From Streptomyces sp. NBC_00443 (GTDB lineage: Bacteria; Actinomycetota; Actinomycetes; Streptomycetales; Streptomycetaceae), in the NCBI RefSeq assembly GCF_036014175.1, contig NZ_CP107917.1, positions 7,750,001-7,814,000 of the forward strand: a stretch of DNA of 64,000 bases. Direction: 5' to 3'. The notes beneath the pieces are model-generated. The model was not told the origin of the DNA, made no database searches, and worked only from the letters and a program-made list of their open reading frames with translations. The translations under genes and the position numbers were made by a program. Each line of letters opens with the position of its first letter. The first letter of the stretch is position 1. Of the stretch, positions 47,941 to 56,995 are shown one piece after another.

Positions 47941-48399
47941 ATGTCTTCCGAACTTCCCACCCTGCCCGTCACGTTCCGGCCGGGTCGCACCCGGGCCGTC
48001 CTGCTCACCGCCGGCACCGCGATCTTCGTCGTCATCACGGCGGTCGCGCTGCTGCTGGAGAAGCTCGGCCCGGGGGAGCGGCTCAGCTTCGTCTTCACCG
48101 GCGCGCTGATGTTCGGCGTGCTGGCCATGCTGGCGCGCGTGAAGGTCGTCGCCGACGAGTCCGGTGTCACCGTGGTGAACATCGCCACCAGGCGCCGCCT
48201 GGAGTGGGCCGAGATCGTCCAGGTGAACCTGCGACCCGGCGACCCCTGGGTGTTCCTCAACCTCAGCGACGGCACCAGCCTGCCCGCGCTCGGCATCCAG
48301 CCGGGCATCGCCAAGCAGCGCGCCATCGCCGACGCACGCACCCTGCGGGCGCTCGCCGAGGCCCGCTCCATCAGGGACACCGAGGAGCATCAGGGCTGA
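47941..48399 (+). CDS. PH-domain-like membrane protein
   Basis: A 152-residue protein with two TM segments near the N-terminus (AVLLTAGTAIFVVITAVALL and LSFVFTGALMFGVLAML) and a cytoplasmic bacterial PH-like domain (VKVVADESGVTVVNIATRRR, LEWAEIVQVNLRPGDPWVF). Function is unknown; the same fold occurs in many actinobacterial envelope proteins. It starts 19 bases after hisG and probably ends that operon. Confidence 0.85.
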   Translation: MSSELPTLPVTFRPGRTRAVLLTAGTAIFVVITAVALLLEKLGPGERLSFVFTGALMFGVLAMLARVKVVADESGVTVVNIATRRRLEWAEIVQVNLRPGDPWVFLNLSDGTSLPALGIQPGIAKQRAIADARTLRALAEARSIRDTEEHQG

Positions 48400-48469
48400 G
48401 GCAGACCCCAAGGGGCTGACTCGGGGGCATTCACCCTGCCGTAAATCGCGATGTCTTGATTAATCTGTT

Positions 48470-48498
48470 GGCGGAGGCGTTTTTGTGACGCCTCCGCC
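48470..48498 (+). terminator. Terminator after the hisG operon
   Basis: GGCGGAGGCGT (48470-48480) pairs perfectly with 48488-48498, and the stem is followed by TTT. It lies 70 bases past the PH-domain gene and before the CNNM pair. Confidence 0.85.
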
Positions 48499-48620
48499 TT
48501 TGATGGTCCAACCGGCCTTCAGAGGTCCCTGCTACCCGAGGAGTGATTCCCTCCAGCGATGGACGGATCGTCCTGTAGTACCTGCGCCGCCCCCTCCCGA
48601 CATACCGGGGCGGCGGCATC

Positions 48621-49952
48621 ATGAGCATCCCCTTGCTGCTTCTCGCAGCCGCGTTCCTCCTGATTCTCGCCAACGGCTTCTTCGTGGCCGCCGAGTTCGG
48701 CCTGGTCACGGTCGAGGCGACGGACGCCGAGAAGGCCGCCGCGGAAGGCGACCGACGGGCCCACCGGGTCGTCGAGTCGCTCAAGGAACTGTCCTTCCAG
48801 CTCTCCGGCACCCAGCTCGGCATCACCATCACCTCCCTGGTCGTCGGGATGCTCGCCGAACCGGCGCTCGCGGAGCTGCTGGGCGGCCCCTTCACCGCGA
48901 TCGGCATCCCCGAGGGCGCGGTGTCCGGTGTGGCCGTGGTCGTCGGCATGCTGCTGGCCTCGGCCGTGCAGATGGTGATCGGCGAGCTCGTGCCCAAGAA
49001 CTGGGCGGTGTCCCGGCCGATGCAGGTCGCGCGCTTCGTCGCCGGCCCGCAGCACGCCTTCGCAACCCTGTTCCGCCCGGTGATCGCCGGCCTGAACTCC
49101 GTCGCCAACCGTCTCGTCCGCGCGCTCGGCATCGAGCCCGCCGAGGAGCTGGCCTCCGCCCGCACGCCGGGCGAGCTGGTCTCCCTGGCCCGGCACTCCG
49201 CCCGGGCCGGCGCCCTGGAGCAGGACACCGCCGACCTCTTCGTCCGTACCCTGTCGCTCGCCGAACTCACCGCGCAGCACGTCATGACCCCGCGCGTGAA
49301 GGTCAGCGCGCTGCAGTCGTCGGCGACCGCCGAGGACGTGGTGAACCTGACCCGCGCCACCGGTCTGTCGCGCTTCCCGGTCTACCGGGAGAAGATCGAC
49401 GAGATCGTCGGAATGGTCCATCTGAAGGACGCACTGGCGATCCGTTCGAGTGATCGTCTGCGCACGCCGGTCGGCCGCATCGCCCGCCCGGCGCTGCTGG
49501 TCCCCGAGACCCTCCCGGTCCAGCCCCTCCTCGCCCAGCTGCGCAGCGAGCAGCCCATCGCGGTCGTCGTCGACGAGTACGGCGGCACGGCCGGGGTGGT
49601 CACGCTGGAGGACATCGTCGAGGAGATCGTCGGCGAGGTCCGCGACGAGCACGACGACGTGCTCAACGAACCGCCCGAACTCGCCGCCGCCCCGCCGGAG
49701 GACGGCCGCCCCGCCTGGGACGCCGACGGCAGCTGCCGCGTCGACATCCTCCTGCGCATAGGACTCGACGTGCCCGAGGGGCCGTACGAGACCGTCGCCG
49801 GACTGGTCGCCGACCTGCTCGGCCGGATCCCGGCCGTCGGTGACAAGGCGGAGCTGCCCGGCTGGCGGCTGTCGGTGCGCCGGGTCGGCCACTACCGCGC
49901 CGAGCGCGTCCGGCTGGTCCGGACCGGTGCCGTGGTGGAGGTCGCCCGATGA
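48621..49952 (+). CDS. CNNM/CorC-type membrane protein 1 with CBS domains
   Basis: A 443-residue DUF21/CNNM protein, a family linked to magnesium and other cation export and historically called hemolysin-like. Residues 1-190 hold the four-helix DUF21 membrane domain (LLAAAFLLILANGFFVAAEF, GTQLGITITSLVVGMLAEPA, IGELVPKNWA). Residues 205-330 hold two CBS domains (VMTPRVKVSALQSS, EQPIAVVVDEYGGTAGVVTL) and the C-terminus a CorC_HlyC domain (about 345-440). Its stop overlaps the next CNNM gene by ATGA. Confidence 0.92.
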   Translation: MSIPLLLLAAAFLLILANGFFVAAEFGLVTVEATDAEKAAAEGDRRAHRVVESLKELSFQLSGTQLGITITSLVVGMLAEPALAELLGGPFTAIGIPEGAVSGVAVVVGMLLASAVQMVIGELVPKNWAVSRPMQVARFVAGPQHAFATLFRPVIAGLNSVANRLVRALGIEPAEELASARTPGELVSLARHSARAGALEQDTADLFVRTLSLAELTAQHVMTPRVKVSALQSSATAEDVVNLTRATGLSRFPVYREKIDEIVGMVHLKDALAIRSSDRLRTPVGRIARPALLVPETLPVQPLLAQLRSEQPIAVVVDEYGGTAGVVTLEDIVEEIVGEVRDEHDDVLNEPPELAAAPPEDGRPAWDADGSCRVDILLRIGLDVPEGPYETVAGLVADLLGRIPAVGDKAELPGWRLSVRRVGHYRAERVRLVRTGAVVEVAR

Positions 49953-51037
49953 GCGTGCTCCAACTCCTCTTCGCCGCGCTGCTCGTGCTCGCCAACGGAT
50001 TCTTCGTCGGCGCCGAGTTCGCCCTCGTCTCGGTCCGCCGCAGCCAGATCGAACCGCTGGGCACGGCACGGGCCCGTCAGGTGCTGTACGGCCTGGAGCG
50101 GCTGCCGCAGATGATGGCGGCGGCGCAGTTCGGCATCACCGTCTGCTCACTGACGCTGGGCGCGGTCGCCGAACCGACGGTGGCGCACCTGCTGACGCCG
50201 GTATTCGAATGGATCCACCTGCCGCACGGCCTGATCCATCCGCTCACCTATGTCATCGCGCTCGCCGCGGTGGTCTTCTGCCACCTGGTCATCGGCGAGA
50301 TGCTGCCGAAGAACCTGGCGATGGCGGCGCCGGAGAAGGTCGCGCTGTGGCTCAGCCCCGGCCTGGTCTGGTTCGCCCGCTTCTGCAAGCCGATCACCGT
50401 GGCCCTCGGCGCCGTGTCCCATGCCATCCTGCGGCTCTTCCGCGTCGAGCCCAAGGACGAGGTCGAGGCGGTGTTCACGAGCGAGCAGCTCAACCGGCTC
50501 GTCGAGGACTCCGGCCAGGCGGGCCTGCTCGCCCCCGAGGAGCAGGAACGTTTGGAGGACGCCCTGGAGCTGGGTTCCCGCCCGGTGACGGACGTCCTGC
50601 TCAAGCGTGAGTCCCTGGTGACCGTCAGCCCGGCGGTCACCCCCGGCCAGATCGTCGCGCTCACCGCCCGCACCGGGTACTCCCGCTTCCCGGTCGCGGC
50701 GGAGAACGGCGCCTTCATGGGCTACCTGCACGTGAAGGACGTACTCGACCTGGAGGAGTCGCAACGCGCGGTGCCGCAGCAGGTGTGGCACCCGATGACG
50801 ACACTGCGCTCCGAGCTGCCCCTGGACGACGCCCTCACGGTCATGCGCCGCGCCGCCACGCACCTCGCCCAGGTGGCCGACGCGTCCGGCAAGGTGCTGG
50901 GGCTCGTCGCGCTGGAGGACGTACTGGAACTCCTGGTCGGCGAGGTGCGCGACCCCGCGCACCGGGAGCTGCCGGAGGTGCGGGTGACCGCGCCGCGGGT
51001 GAACACCGGGGAGCCGGAAGAGGCAATGGCCGGCTGA
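49949..51037 (+). CDS. CNNM/CorC-type membrane protein 2 with CBS domains
   Basis: A 362-residue paralogue of its neighbour with the DUF21 domain (LFAALLVLANGFFVGAEFAL, MAAAQFGITVCSLTLGAVAE, VIGEMLPKNLAM) and two CBS domains, but no C-terminal CorC_HlyC domain. The overlap with the first gene and complementary domain content suggest a heteromeric complex, as proposed for paired actinobacterial CNNM proteins. Substrate is inferred. Confidence 0.92.
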   Translation: MSVLQLLFAALLVLANGFFVGAEFALVSVRRSQIEPLGTARARQVLYGLERLPQMMAAAQFGITVCSLTLGAVAEPTVAHLLTPVFEWIHLPHGLIHPLTYVIALAAVVFCHLVIGEMLPKNLAMAAPEKVALWLSPGLVWFARFCKPITVALGAVSHAILRLFRVEPKDEVEAVFTSEQLNRLVEDSGQAGLLAPEEQERLEDALELGSRPVTDVLLKRESLVTVSPAVTPGQIVALTARTGYSRFPVAAENGAFMGYLHVKDVLDLEESQRAVPQQVWHPMTTLRSELPLDDALTVMRRAATHLAQVADASGKVLGLVALEDVLELLVGEVRDPAHRELPEVRVTAPRVNTGEPEEAMAG

Positions 51038-51061
51038 TCGCGCACCGGCTCGCGGGATCCG

Positions 51062-52918
51062 TCACATGGCCGACGGATCCTGCGGGCCCCTTCCCGACAG
51101 CACCTCACCGTAGGCCTGCATCAGATCCGGCAACCGCAGCGTCGACAAGTCGTCCCTCGTCAACGCCCCCGGATAGGTCGACAAGCGCAGATCCCGGTAC
51201 GCACAGCTTTTCTCGTACAGCGTCCGCAGGAACCGCCCGTTGCCCAGCTCGTCGATCCACCCCTGATCGACCACGTGCCCGGCGATGGACCTCAGCTCGT
51301 CCAGCGCCTCCTCGTCCCACACGTCCCCGTTCTCCGCGGCGAGCACCTCGCCGATCGAGGTCAGTTCGAGGGGGCGGTACGAGGGGAAGTCGACGCGGCT
51401 CGTGAAGCGCGAGGACAGACCGGGGTTCGCGGCCAGCAGCCGGTCCATGCCCTCGGGATAGCCGGCGAGGATCACCACCAGGTGGTCCCGGTTGTCCTCG
51501 GCCCGCTTCAGCAGCACCTGGAGGGCCTCGTCGCCGTACGCGTCGCCCTTGCCGTAGCCGGAGTTGGACAGGGAGTAGGCCTCGTCGACGAAGAGGACCC
51601 CGCCGAGCGCGGAGTCGATGAGTTCGTTGGCCTTCACGGCTGTCTGGCCCAGATACTCGCCGACCAGATCGGCGCGCTGGGCCTCCACGAGATGGTCGCC
51701 GCCGAGGAGCCCGAGGGCGTAGAAGACGCGGCCCAGAATGCGGGCGACCGTGGTCTTGCCGGTGCCGGAGGGGCCGGAGAAGACGAAGTGCCGTTTGGGC
51801 GGCTGCACCGGCAGGCCCTGCCCGGTGCGCAGCCGGGCCCGGTTCAACTGGGCGGACAGCGCCGTGACCTGGCGCTTCACGGGCTCCAGCCCGACCATGC
51901 GCTCGAGCTCGGCGAGCGCCTCCTCGAGTAACTGGGGGTCGGTGGGCCCGGCGGGCAGCTGATGCGCCGGTACGGACGTCTTCTCACGCACCGCCGGGTC
52001 GACCACCGACGGCAGCGGACCCGTCGGCGGCAGATCGGGGTCCGACAGCTTCAGGTCCCGTCCCTCCATGCCGAACAGCGGGTCGAGTCCGTCGCCCAGG
52101 TCCTGCCCGATCCCGGTGAGGGTGATCGCCGCGAGGTCGGCCGCGTCGTCGTATCCGTCGCCCTCGGCGATGGCCGCGAGCCGGGCCGAAGTGTCCATGA
52201 AGGCGGGGTCGACGCGGTGCACGGCACGGTAGAGCGGCAGGGCCGCGGCGGACCGGCCCGTGCCCTCGTGCGCCCGGGCCAGCCAGTACCGAAGTTCCTT
52301 GCGCTGCGGCTGCTCACTGCGGCACCGCATCAGCGCGGCCGACAGCAGCGGCTCGGCCTGCCCGTACATCTCCAGCCGGACCCGCGCCATGCCGCCGAAC
52401 AGGCCCGCCTCGATACCGAGCATCGTGTCGTCGAGCAGCGGATCGGTGTGCCGGACGAGCTGGTCCCAGTCCTTGACCAGATAGGCGCGGCAGGCGTGCA
52501 GGAAGCGGACCTGGTGATCGGTGTCCACGGGCGGGAGCCCGGCCAGTGCCCGGTCCAGCTCCGGCACGTGCCGGCCGTCCAGCCAGTGCGAGGCGTGCGC
52601 CAGCAGCAGATCGCGCGGGCTCTCCAGCACCGGCTGCACCCACCAGCCCAGCCAGTACCAGGAGTTGATGGTCCGCCGATGCCGCGCGCGCTGTTCCCCG
52701 AAGCGGTCCCGGTGCCGGAACATCCGCAGCAGCGCGGTCGTCGTGTCGACGCGCAGCGCGTGCAGGCCGAGCCAGCCGTCGGCCATCTGGGGATCGATCC
52801 GTACCGCGGTGCGGAACTCCTCCTCCGCCTGCGGATAGGCCCCCATCGTGTAGGCATCCACGCCTCGCAGCCAGGCGAGGTCGGCCGGAGCCTCGAGGCC
52901 CCGCGTGCCGAAGTCCAT
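51062..52918 (-). CDS. CbxX/CfqX (EccA-like) AAA ATPase with TPR-like N-terminus
   Basis: A 618-residue protein. Residues 1-300 are TPR-like helical repeats (VDAYTMGAYPQAEEEFRTAV and later LPLYRAVHRVDPAFMDTSA). Residues 335-610 are an AAA domain with Walker A FSGPSGTGKTTVARIL (about 376), Walker B GGVLFVDEAYSLS and sensor/arginine residues in NPGLSSRFTSRVDF. This architecture is that of EccA of type VII secretion, but no esx or ecc gene is nearby. ATG 52918 has GGGGGAC upstream. Confidence 0.9.
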   Translation of the reverse strand: MDFGTRGLEAPADLAWLRGVDAYTMGAYPQAEEEFRTAVRIDPQMADGWLGLHALRVDTTTALLRMFRHRDRFGEQRARHRRTINSWYWLGWWVQPVLESPRDLLLAHASHWLDGRHVPELDRALAGLPPVDTDHQVRFLHACRAYLVKDWDQLVRHTDPLLDDTMLGIEAGLFGGMARVRLEMYGQAEPLLSAALMRCRSEQPQRKELRYWLARAHEGTGRSAAALPLYRAVHRVDPAFMDTSARLAAIAEGDGYDDAADLAAITLTGIGQDLGDGLDPLFGMEGRDLKLSDPDLPPTGPLPSVVDPAVREKTSVPAHQLPAGPTDPQLLEEALAELERMVGLEPVKRQVTALSAQLNRARLRTGQGLPVQPPKRHFVFSGPSGTGKTTVARILGRVFYALGLLGGDHLVEAQRADLVGEYLGQTAVKANELIDSALGGVLFVDEAYSLSNSGYGKGDAYGDEALQVLLKRAEDNRDHLVVILAGYPEGMDRLLAANPGLSSRFTSRVDFPSYRPLELTSIGEVLAAENGDVWDEEALDELRSIAGHVVDQGWIDELGNGRFLRTLYEKSCAYRDLRLSTYPGALTRDDLSTLRLPDLMQAYGEVLSGRGPQDPSAM

Positions 52919-53347
52919 CACGTCCCCCACAAACCGTGCCCCCGTCGGTTGGCCGACCGCTCGTCCGTCGGCCGCCGTGGTCGAACCGCCGTGCCGCAGA
53001 CCGGAGTTGCAACGGTGCGCAGAGCAGCCGTCCGTAGGTCGCACCGATGGCATCGTACCTGCGAGGGTGTCGCCCGCCCCAGGGTGCCGCACCGGCCGTT
53101 TGTCGAGGTGGGAGCAGATCGGGCGGAGCGCACTCGGTGACCGAGGGTGAGCGAATCGCGCCTCTCGGCGCCCGAAAAGTGGAGTGAGGGCAGAACGAAG
53201 CCCCCGATCACGGGGGAACAACCGGGGGCTTCGCGTCTGCGGGCGGCCTCGAATGACCGCACATTCAGAACGTAAGTCCTGTACGGCCCCCGGGTCAAGA
53301 AGAGTTGAGGCACTCCGCGAACTCGCCCCGGAGGGCTCTTCACAAGT
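52919..53347. other. Promoter and intergenic region between AAA and uridine-kinase-like genes
   Basis: A 429-base region without a supported gene. It includes a 13-base palindrome CTCGGT-G-ACCGAG at 53133-53145 and the hairpin pair described at 53197-53232. The AAA gene promoter is expected here. Confidence 0.4.
53197..53232 (-). terminator. Hairpin with two competing pairings after the uridine-kinase-like gene
   Basis: GAAGCCCCCG (53197-53206) can pair with CGGGGGCTTC (53223-53232), or its CCCCCG with CGGGGG at 53211-53216. The long form ends transcription of the upstream gene or protects it; the two forms are mutually exclusive. Confidence 0.65.
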
Positions 53348-54002
53348 TCAGCACATTGCCGATGGGTCGTCACCCTGCGTGATGGCGTGGTCCGGTCCAT
53401 TGGTCTCGGCAGGCCCAGGAATCACCTCATATCCCTTCCCGCACTGCCGGACCAGAAGGTCGGCGAAGGGCCTGGACGGGTCCTCGGCGAAGTGCCTTCG
53501 CTCCGCCCCGACCCATCCGTCCCAGAACTCCCGCTGCTCCTCCCCGTCCCGCGCGCGGCCCCGCGCCCAGGCCTCCTCGCGCGGCAGTTCCATCCAGAGC
53601 AGCTGGGCGAGATACGGGCGCAGGGCGCGGCGGCCGGCGCCGACACCCTCGACGAGCATCACCGGAGCGGGCGGCAGCGCGTGGGGCGGTCCGAAACGCC
53701 GGGCCCGCCAGTCGTAGGGCGTGCAGTGGGCGGTCCCGCCCCGCGCGAGCGGTTCGATGACCTGGGTCAGCAACCGCTCGGTCCACTCGAACAGCTCGTC
53801 GTGGCTCGCGATGTCGTCGAGGCGCAGCACCGGGGCGTCACCCAGTGCCCGGGCCAACTGCCCGGCGAACGTGGACTTTCCGGAGCCGGCGTGGCCGTCG
53901 ACGCCGATCAGGCGGACCGGGCCGCAGGACGGGGGGAGCCGGCGGAGCCGGGTGGCGAGGTCGTGAATCGTTTTTCCTGAAGTGAGACGGGGTGGTGGGC
54001 AT
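53348..54002 (-). CDS. Uridine kinase-like P-loop protein, start region apparently frameshifted
   Basis: A nucleoside-kinase-like protein of about 217 residues. GVDGHAGSGKSTFAGQLARA is a Walker A loop, VLRLDDIASHDELFEW the Asp-containing substrate loop, and MLVEGVGAGRRALRP a further conserved segment. The kinase frame is open back to about 53970 but has no ATG, GTG or TTG there. Removing one T from the run at 53971-53975 joins it to ATG 54002 (PTTPSHFRKTIHDLATRL), so an extra base is suspected. A start by a non-standard codon is the alternative. Substrate is uncertain. Confidence 0.75.
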
Positions 54003-54178
54003 ATTTCGTTGGAACATTCTAGTAGTGGGTGAAAGCGGATGCAGTGACGGGATGAGAAAAGGTGTCGCTTTGAACTAGCCGCCGGATGTCCGCAATGCCG
54101 CCGAAAAACTCAAGCCGCCACACTGAAATCTGCGTTCCGGTTGAGCCGCACGCTGAGTAGGGTGCCTGGAGTGCAACT

Positions 54179-55165
54179 GTGAGGCACCGTAACGGGGATG
54201 GGCTGGGACAGATGGCCGCGGGGTTATTCGAAGGGCAGTATGTGTGGCATCCGGCGGCCGACGACCGCGTGCTCGCGAGCGTATGCGTCGATGTCCGGGC
54301 CGGGCGATATCTGAGCGCCGGCGAGGCCCTGGCCGAAACTCGCGGTGACTTCGCCCTGCGGGCTCATCGCTCCCTCGTGCTCGCCTCGGAGGCCGCCGAC
54401 TCCGATCTCGTCGAGCGCTGGCTCGCCGAGGAACCCGGCCCCGAGGCGGCGCTGCTGTGGGCGCGGGTGGCGGTGCTGCGGTCGCTGCGCGCGGCCGACG
54501 CGCGTGACCCGCGCACCGAGGCGCTGGAGCGGATAGCTCTGGCCGCCTGCGACCGGGCCGCGACGGCGGACCCCGCCGATCCCACGCCCTGGGTGGCCAA
54601 GCTGGCCATGGCCCGGCTGCACCGGCTGCGCGACCGGGCGCCGCGCGGGCTGCTCACCGCCCCGCCCGGGCCGTGGCGCCTGTTCGCGCACATCCTCTCC
54701 ATCGACCCCTGGCACCGCGAGGCCCACCACCGCTTTCTGGCCTGCTTCTTCACCCGGTACGGCGGTTCCGTGACCGCCGCCTGGGACGTCGCCGCCTTCC
54801 TCGGCCAGCGGGCGCCCGCCGACTCGCCGCTGCGCCTGCTGCCACTGGTCGCCCTGGTGGAGTGCTACGACCCGACCCAGCTGCTCGCCGACCGTGTCTG
54901 GGAGCAGCCGCAGTGGCGTACGACGGCTCTGGCGATCCACCACAACTGGCTGCCCACGGTGACCGACTACTCCTTCACGCCGGTCCTCGACCTGGCCTAT
55001 CTCGCGCATGCCCTGGTCATGGCCCGGCAGGAGGAGGAGGCACGCGCCGCCTTCACGGCGATGGGGCCGTACGCCTCGCGCATGCCCTGGTCCGCCTTCG
55101 GTGGCCCGGCCGAGCAGCTGTCCCGGGCGCGCCGTGCCTGCGGCCTGCCCGTGCCGGGTGCCTGA
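54179..55165 (+). CDS. Conserved hypothetical helical-repeat protein
   Basis: A 328-residue protein of unknown function. It is almost all helical, rich in Ala, Arg and Leu, with TPR-like periodicity (VCVDVRAGRYLSAGEALAET, ADSDLVERWLAEEPGPEAAL, LDLAYLAHALVMARQEEEAR). No signal peptide or membrane segment is visible. GTG 54179 has GGAG seven bases upstream. It lies 36 bases before the APC permease gene on the same strand; a functional link is not evident. Confidence 0.78.
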   Translation: MRHRNGDGLGQMAAGLFEGQYVWHPAADDRVLASVCVDVRAGRYLSAGEALAETRGDFALRAHRSLVLASEAADSDLVERWLAEEPGPEAALLWARVAVLRSLRAADARDPRTEALERIALAACDRAATADPADPTPWVAKLAMARLHRLRDRAPRGLLTAPPGPWRLFAHILSIDPWHREAHHRFLACFFTRYGGSVTAAWDVAAFLGQRAPADSPLRLLPLVALVECYDPTQLLADRVWEQPQWRTTALAIHHNWLPTVTDYSFTPVLDLAYLAHALVMARQEEEARAAFTAMGPYASRMPWSAFGGPAEQLSRARRACGLPVPGA

Positions 55166-55201
55166 CGGACCGCAACCCCCCACCAAGAGAAAGGTCCGAC
55201 C

Positions 55202-56743
55202 GTGTCAGAACGGATAACGGCCCCGCGCGCCCGGGTGCGCGGAGGAGCCGATCCGAGCGCGCTCGACGACGATGCGACCCTGCATGCGATGGGTTATCCG
55301 AGGAAACTCACCCGCCGCTTTCAGGCGTTCGACAATTTCGCCATCTCATTCACCATCATCAACATAATCTCGGGAATCTTCTCGGGTTTCGGATTCGGTC
55401 TCAACGCGGGCGGTCCCGGCGTTCTCGTCTTCGGCTGGATCGGCGTCTCCGTCATGGTGCTCTTCGTGGGAGCAGCAATGGCGGAAGTCGCCTCCGCCTA
55501 TCCGACGAGCGGTGCGCTGTATTTCTCCGCCGGAAAGCTCGCCAAACGGCACAAGGGCGCCTGGTCCTGGTACACCGGCTGGCTGAACTTCGTGGGCCAG
55601 GTCGGCGGCACGGCCGCCACCGGGTACGCCGCCGCGACCTTCTTCCAGGCGTTCATCGCCCTGCAGTGGCCCTCCTACGAGCCGTCGGGCCACCGGACGG
55701 TGCTGATCACAGCGCTGATCATCGTGCTTCAGGGGCTGGCCAACACCTACACCGTGCACCTGGTGGCCGTGCTGAACCGGATCTCCGTGTGGTGGCTGCT
55801 GATCGGGCTCGTCGTCATCGTCAGCGCTTTGATCGTCATGCCCGGTCATCATCAGTCGGCTTCGTTCGTCACGCATTTCGCGAACAACACCGGTTTCACG
55901 AGCGGCCTTTACGGCGGGATGCTCGGTCTGCTGGTCACGAGCTGGACCTTCACCGGCTTCGACGGCAGCTTCCACATGTCCGAGGAAACCGTCCGGGCGA
56001 CGGTCAATGCGCCGCGGGGGATCACGCGGGCGATCGCATACTCCGCGATAGCGGGGCTGCTGCTGATGCTCGCATTGGTCTACAGCATTCGTGACTACGA
56101 CCGTGTGGCGAGCGCCGACGCACCACCCGTGCAGATCCTGATCGACGGGCTCGGAGTGGGCACCGCCAAGCTGCTGCTGCTGATCGTGATCGGCGCGATG
56201 CTCTTCTGCGGCCTCGCCAATCTCACCAGCAACACCCGGCAGATCTTCGCCTTCTCCCGGGACGGTGCGATGCCCGGCTCCCGCTGGTGGCACTCGGTCT
56301 CGCCGCGCACCCGCACCCCTGTGAAGGCGGTGTGGCTCGCGGTCGCCTGCTCGCTGGCGCTCGTGCTGCCCGGCTGGTGGTCGCACACGGCGTTCACCGC
56401 CATCGTCAGCGTCAACGTCGTCGGGCTCTTCCTCGCGTACGCCGTCCCGATCCTGCTCCGGCTGCGCCTCGGTGACGAGTTCCAGCCGGGGCCGTGGCAC
56501 CTGGGCCGCTGGGGACGGCCGGTCGGGGTGGTCGCGGTGACCTGGATCCTGCTCAGCAGTGTCCTGTTCATGCTGCCGCACGCCTCGCCGGTCACCGCCG
56601 ACACCTTCAACTACGCACCGGTCGCGCTGGCCGGCGTGCTGGCCGTGGCCACGGTGTGGTGGTTCGCCTCGGCCCGCCGCAGGTTCCACGGCCCGGTCAG
56701 CTACGGCCGCCCCGACGAGGTCGCCGCAATGGACCTCGTCTGA
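55202..56743 (+). CDS. APC-family amino-acid/GABA permease
   Basis: A 513-residue permease with about 12 TM segments. FQAFDNFAISFTIINIISGI, FGFGLNAGGPGVLVFGW and ASAYPTSGALYFSAGKLAKR are typical of the GABA/choline (ACT) branch of the APC superfamily. FTGFDGSFHMSEETVRATVN is the substrate-binding helix region. GTG 55202 follows AAGAGAAAGG. A hairpin terminator follows it. Substrate is uncertain. Confidence 0.9.
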   Translation: MSERITAPRARVRGGADPSALDDDATLHAMGYPRKLTRRFQAFDNFAISFTIINIISGIFSGFGFGLNAGGPGVLVFGWIGVSVMVLFVGAAMAEVASAYPTSGALYFSAGKLAKRHKGAWSWYTGWLNFVGQVGGTAATGYAAATFFQAFIALQWPSYEPSGHRTVLITALIIVLQGLANTYTVHLVAVLNRISVWWLLIGLVVIVSALIVMPGHHQSASFVTHFANNTGFTSGLYGGMLGLLVTSWTFTGFDGSFHMSEETVRATVNAPRGITRAIAYSAIAGLLLMLALVYSIRDYDRVASADAPPVQILIDGLGVGTAKLLLLIVIGAMLFCGLANLTSNTRQIFAFSRDGAMPGSRWWHSVSPRTRTPVKAVWLAVACSLALVLPGWWSHTAFTAIVSVNVVGLFLAYAVPILLRLRLGDEFQPGPWHLGRWGRPVGVVAVTWILLSSVLFMLPHASPVTADTFNYAPVALAGVLAVATVWWFASARRRFHGPVSYGRPDEVAAMDLV

Positions 56744-56760
56744 CGGTGCGTCACCCCGGT

Positions 56761-56794
56761 CCCGGCGTACGCCGCCGCAGTGGCGTACGCCGGG
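56761..56794 (+). terminator. Terminator after the APC permease
   Basis: CCCGGCGTACGCC (56761-56773) pairs perfectly with 56782-56794 around an eight-base loop, 18 bases after the permease stop. Confidence 0.8.
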
Positions 56795-56863
56795 GCCACC
56801 GCTCGTCCGTCCACCCCCGCGCGCCGGGCGGTTGGGGGCAGGCAACCGTCCTCGGTTCATGCC

Positions 56864-56886
56864 ACTGGTCGACACCAATATTGGTG
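56864..56886. promoter_or_regulatory. DasR-like site overlapping a palindrome upstream of the C39-like gene
   Basis: ACTGGTCGACACCAAT (56864-56879) agrees at 13 of 16 positions with the DasR consensus and overlaps the perfect palindrome CACCAATATTGGTG (56873-56886). It is 110 bases upstream of the C39-like gene start. Confidence 0.35.
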
Positions 56887-56995
56887 GGGCGCGCCAGGCG
56901 CCAAGTGCTGGCAGACGAAGGCGCCCGCGGTCATAGTTGGCGGACAAACGTGCACCGGACCCGCCCGACTCGGACACCTGGGGGTTCTTCCGCCC

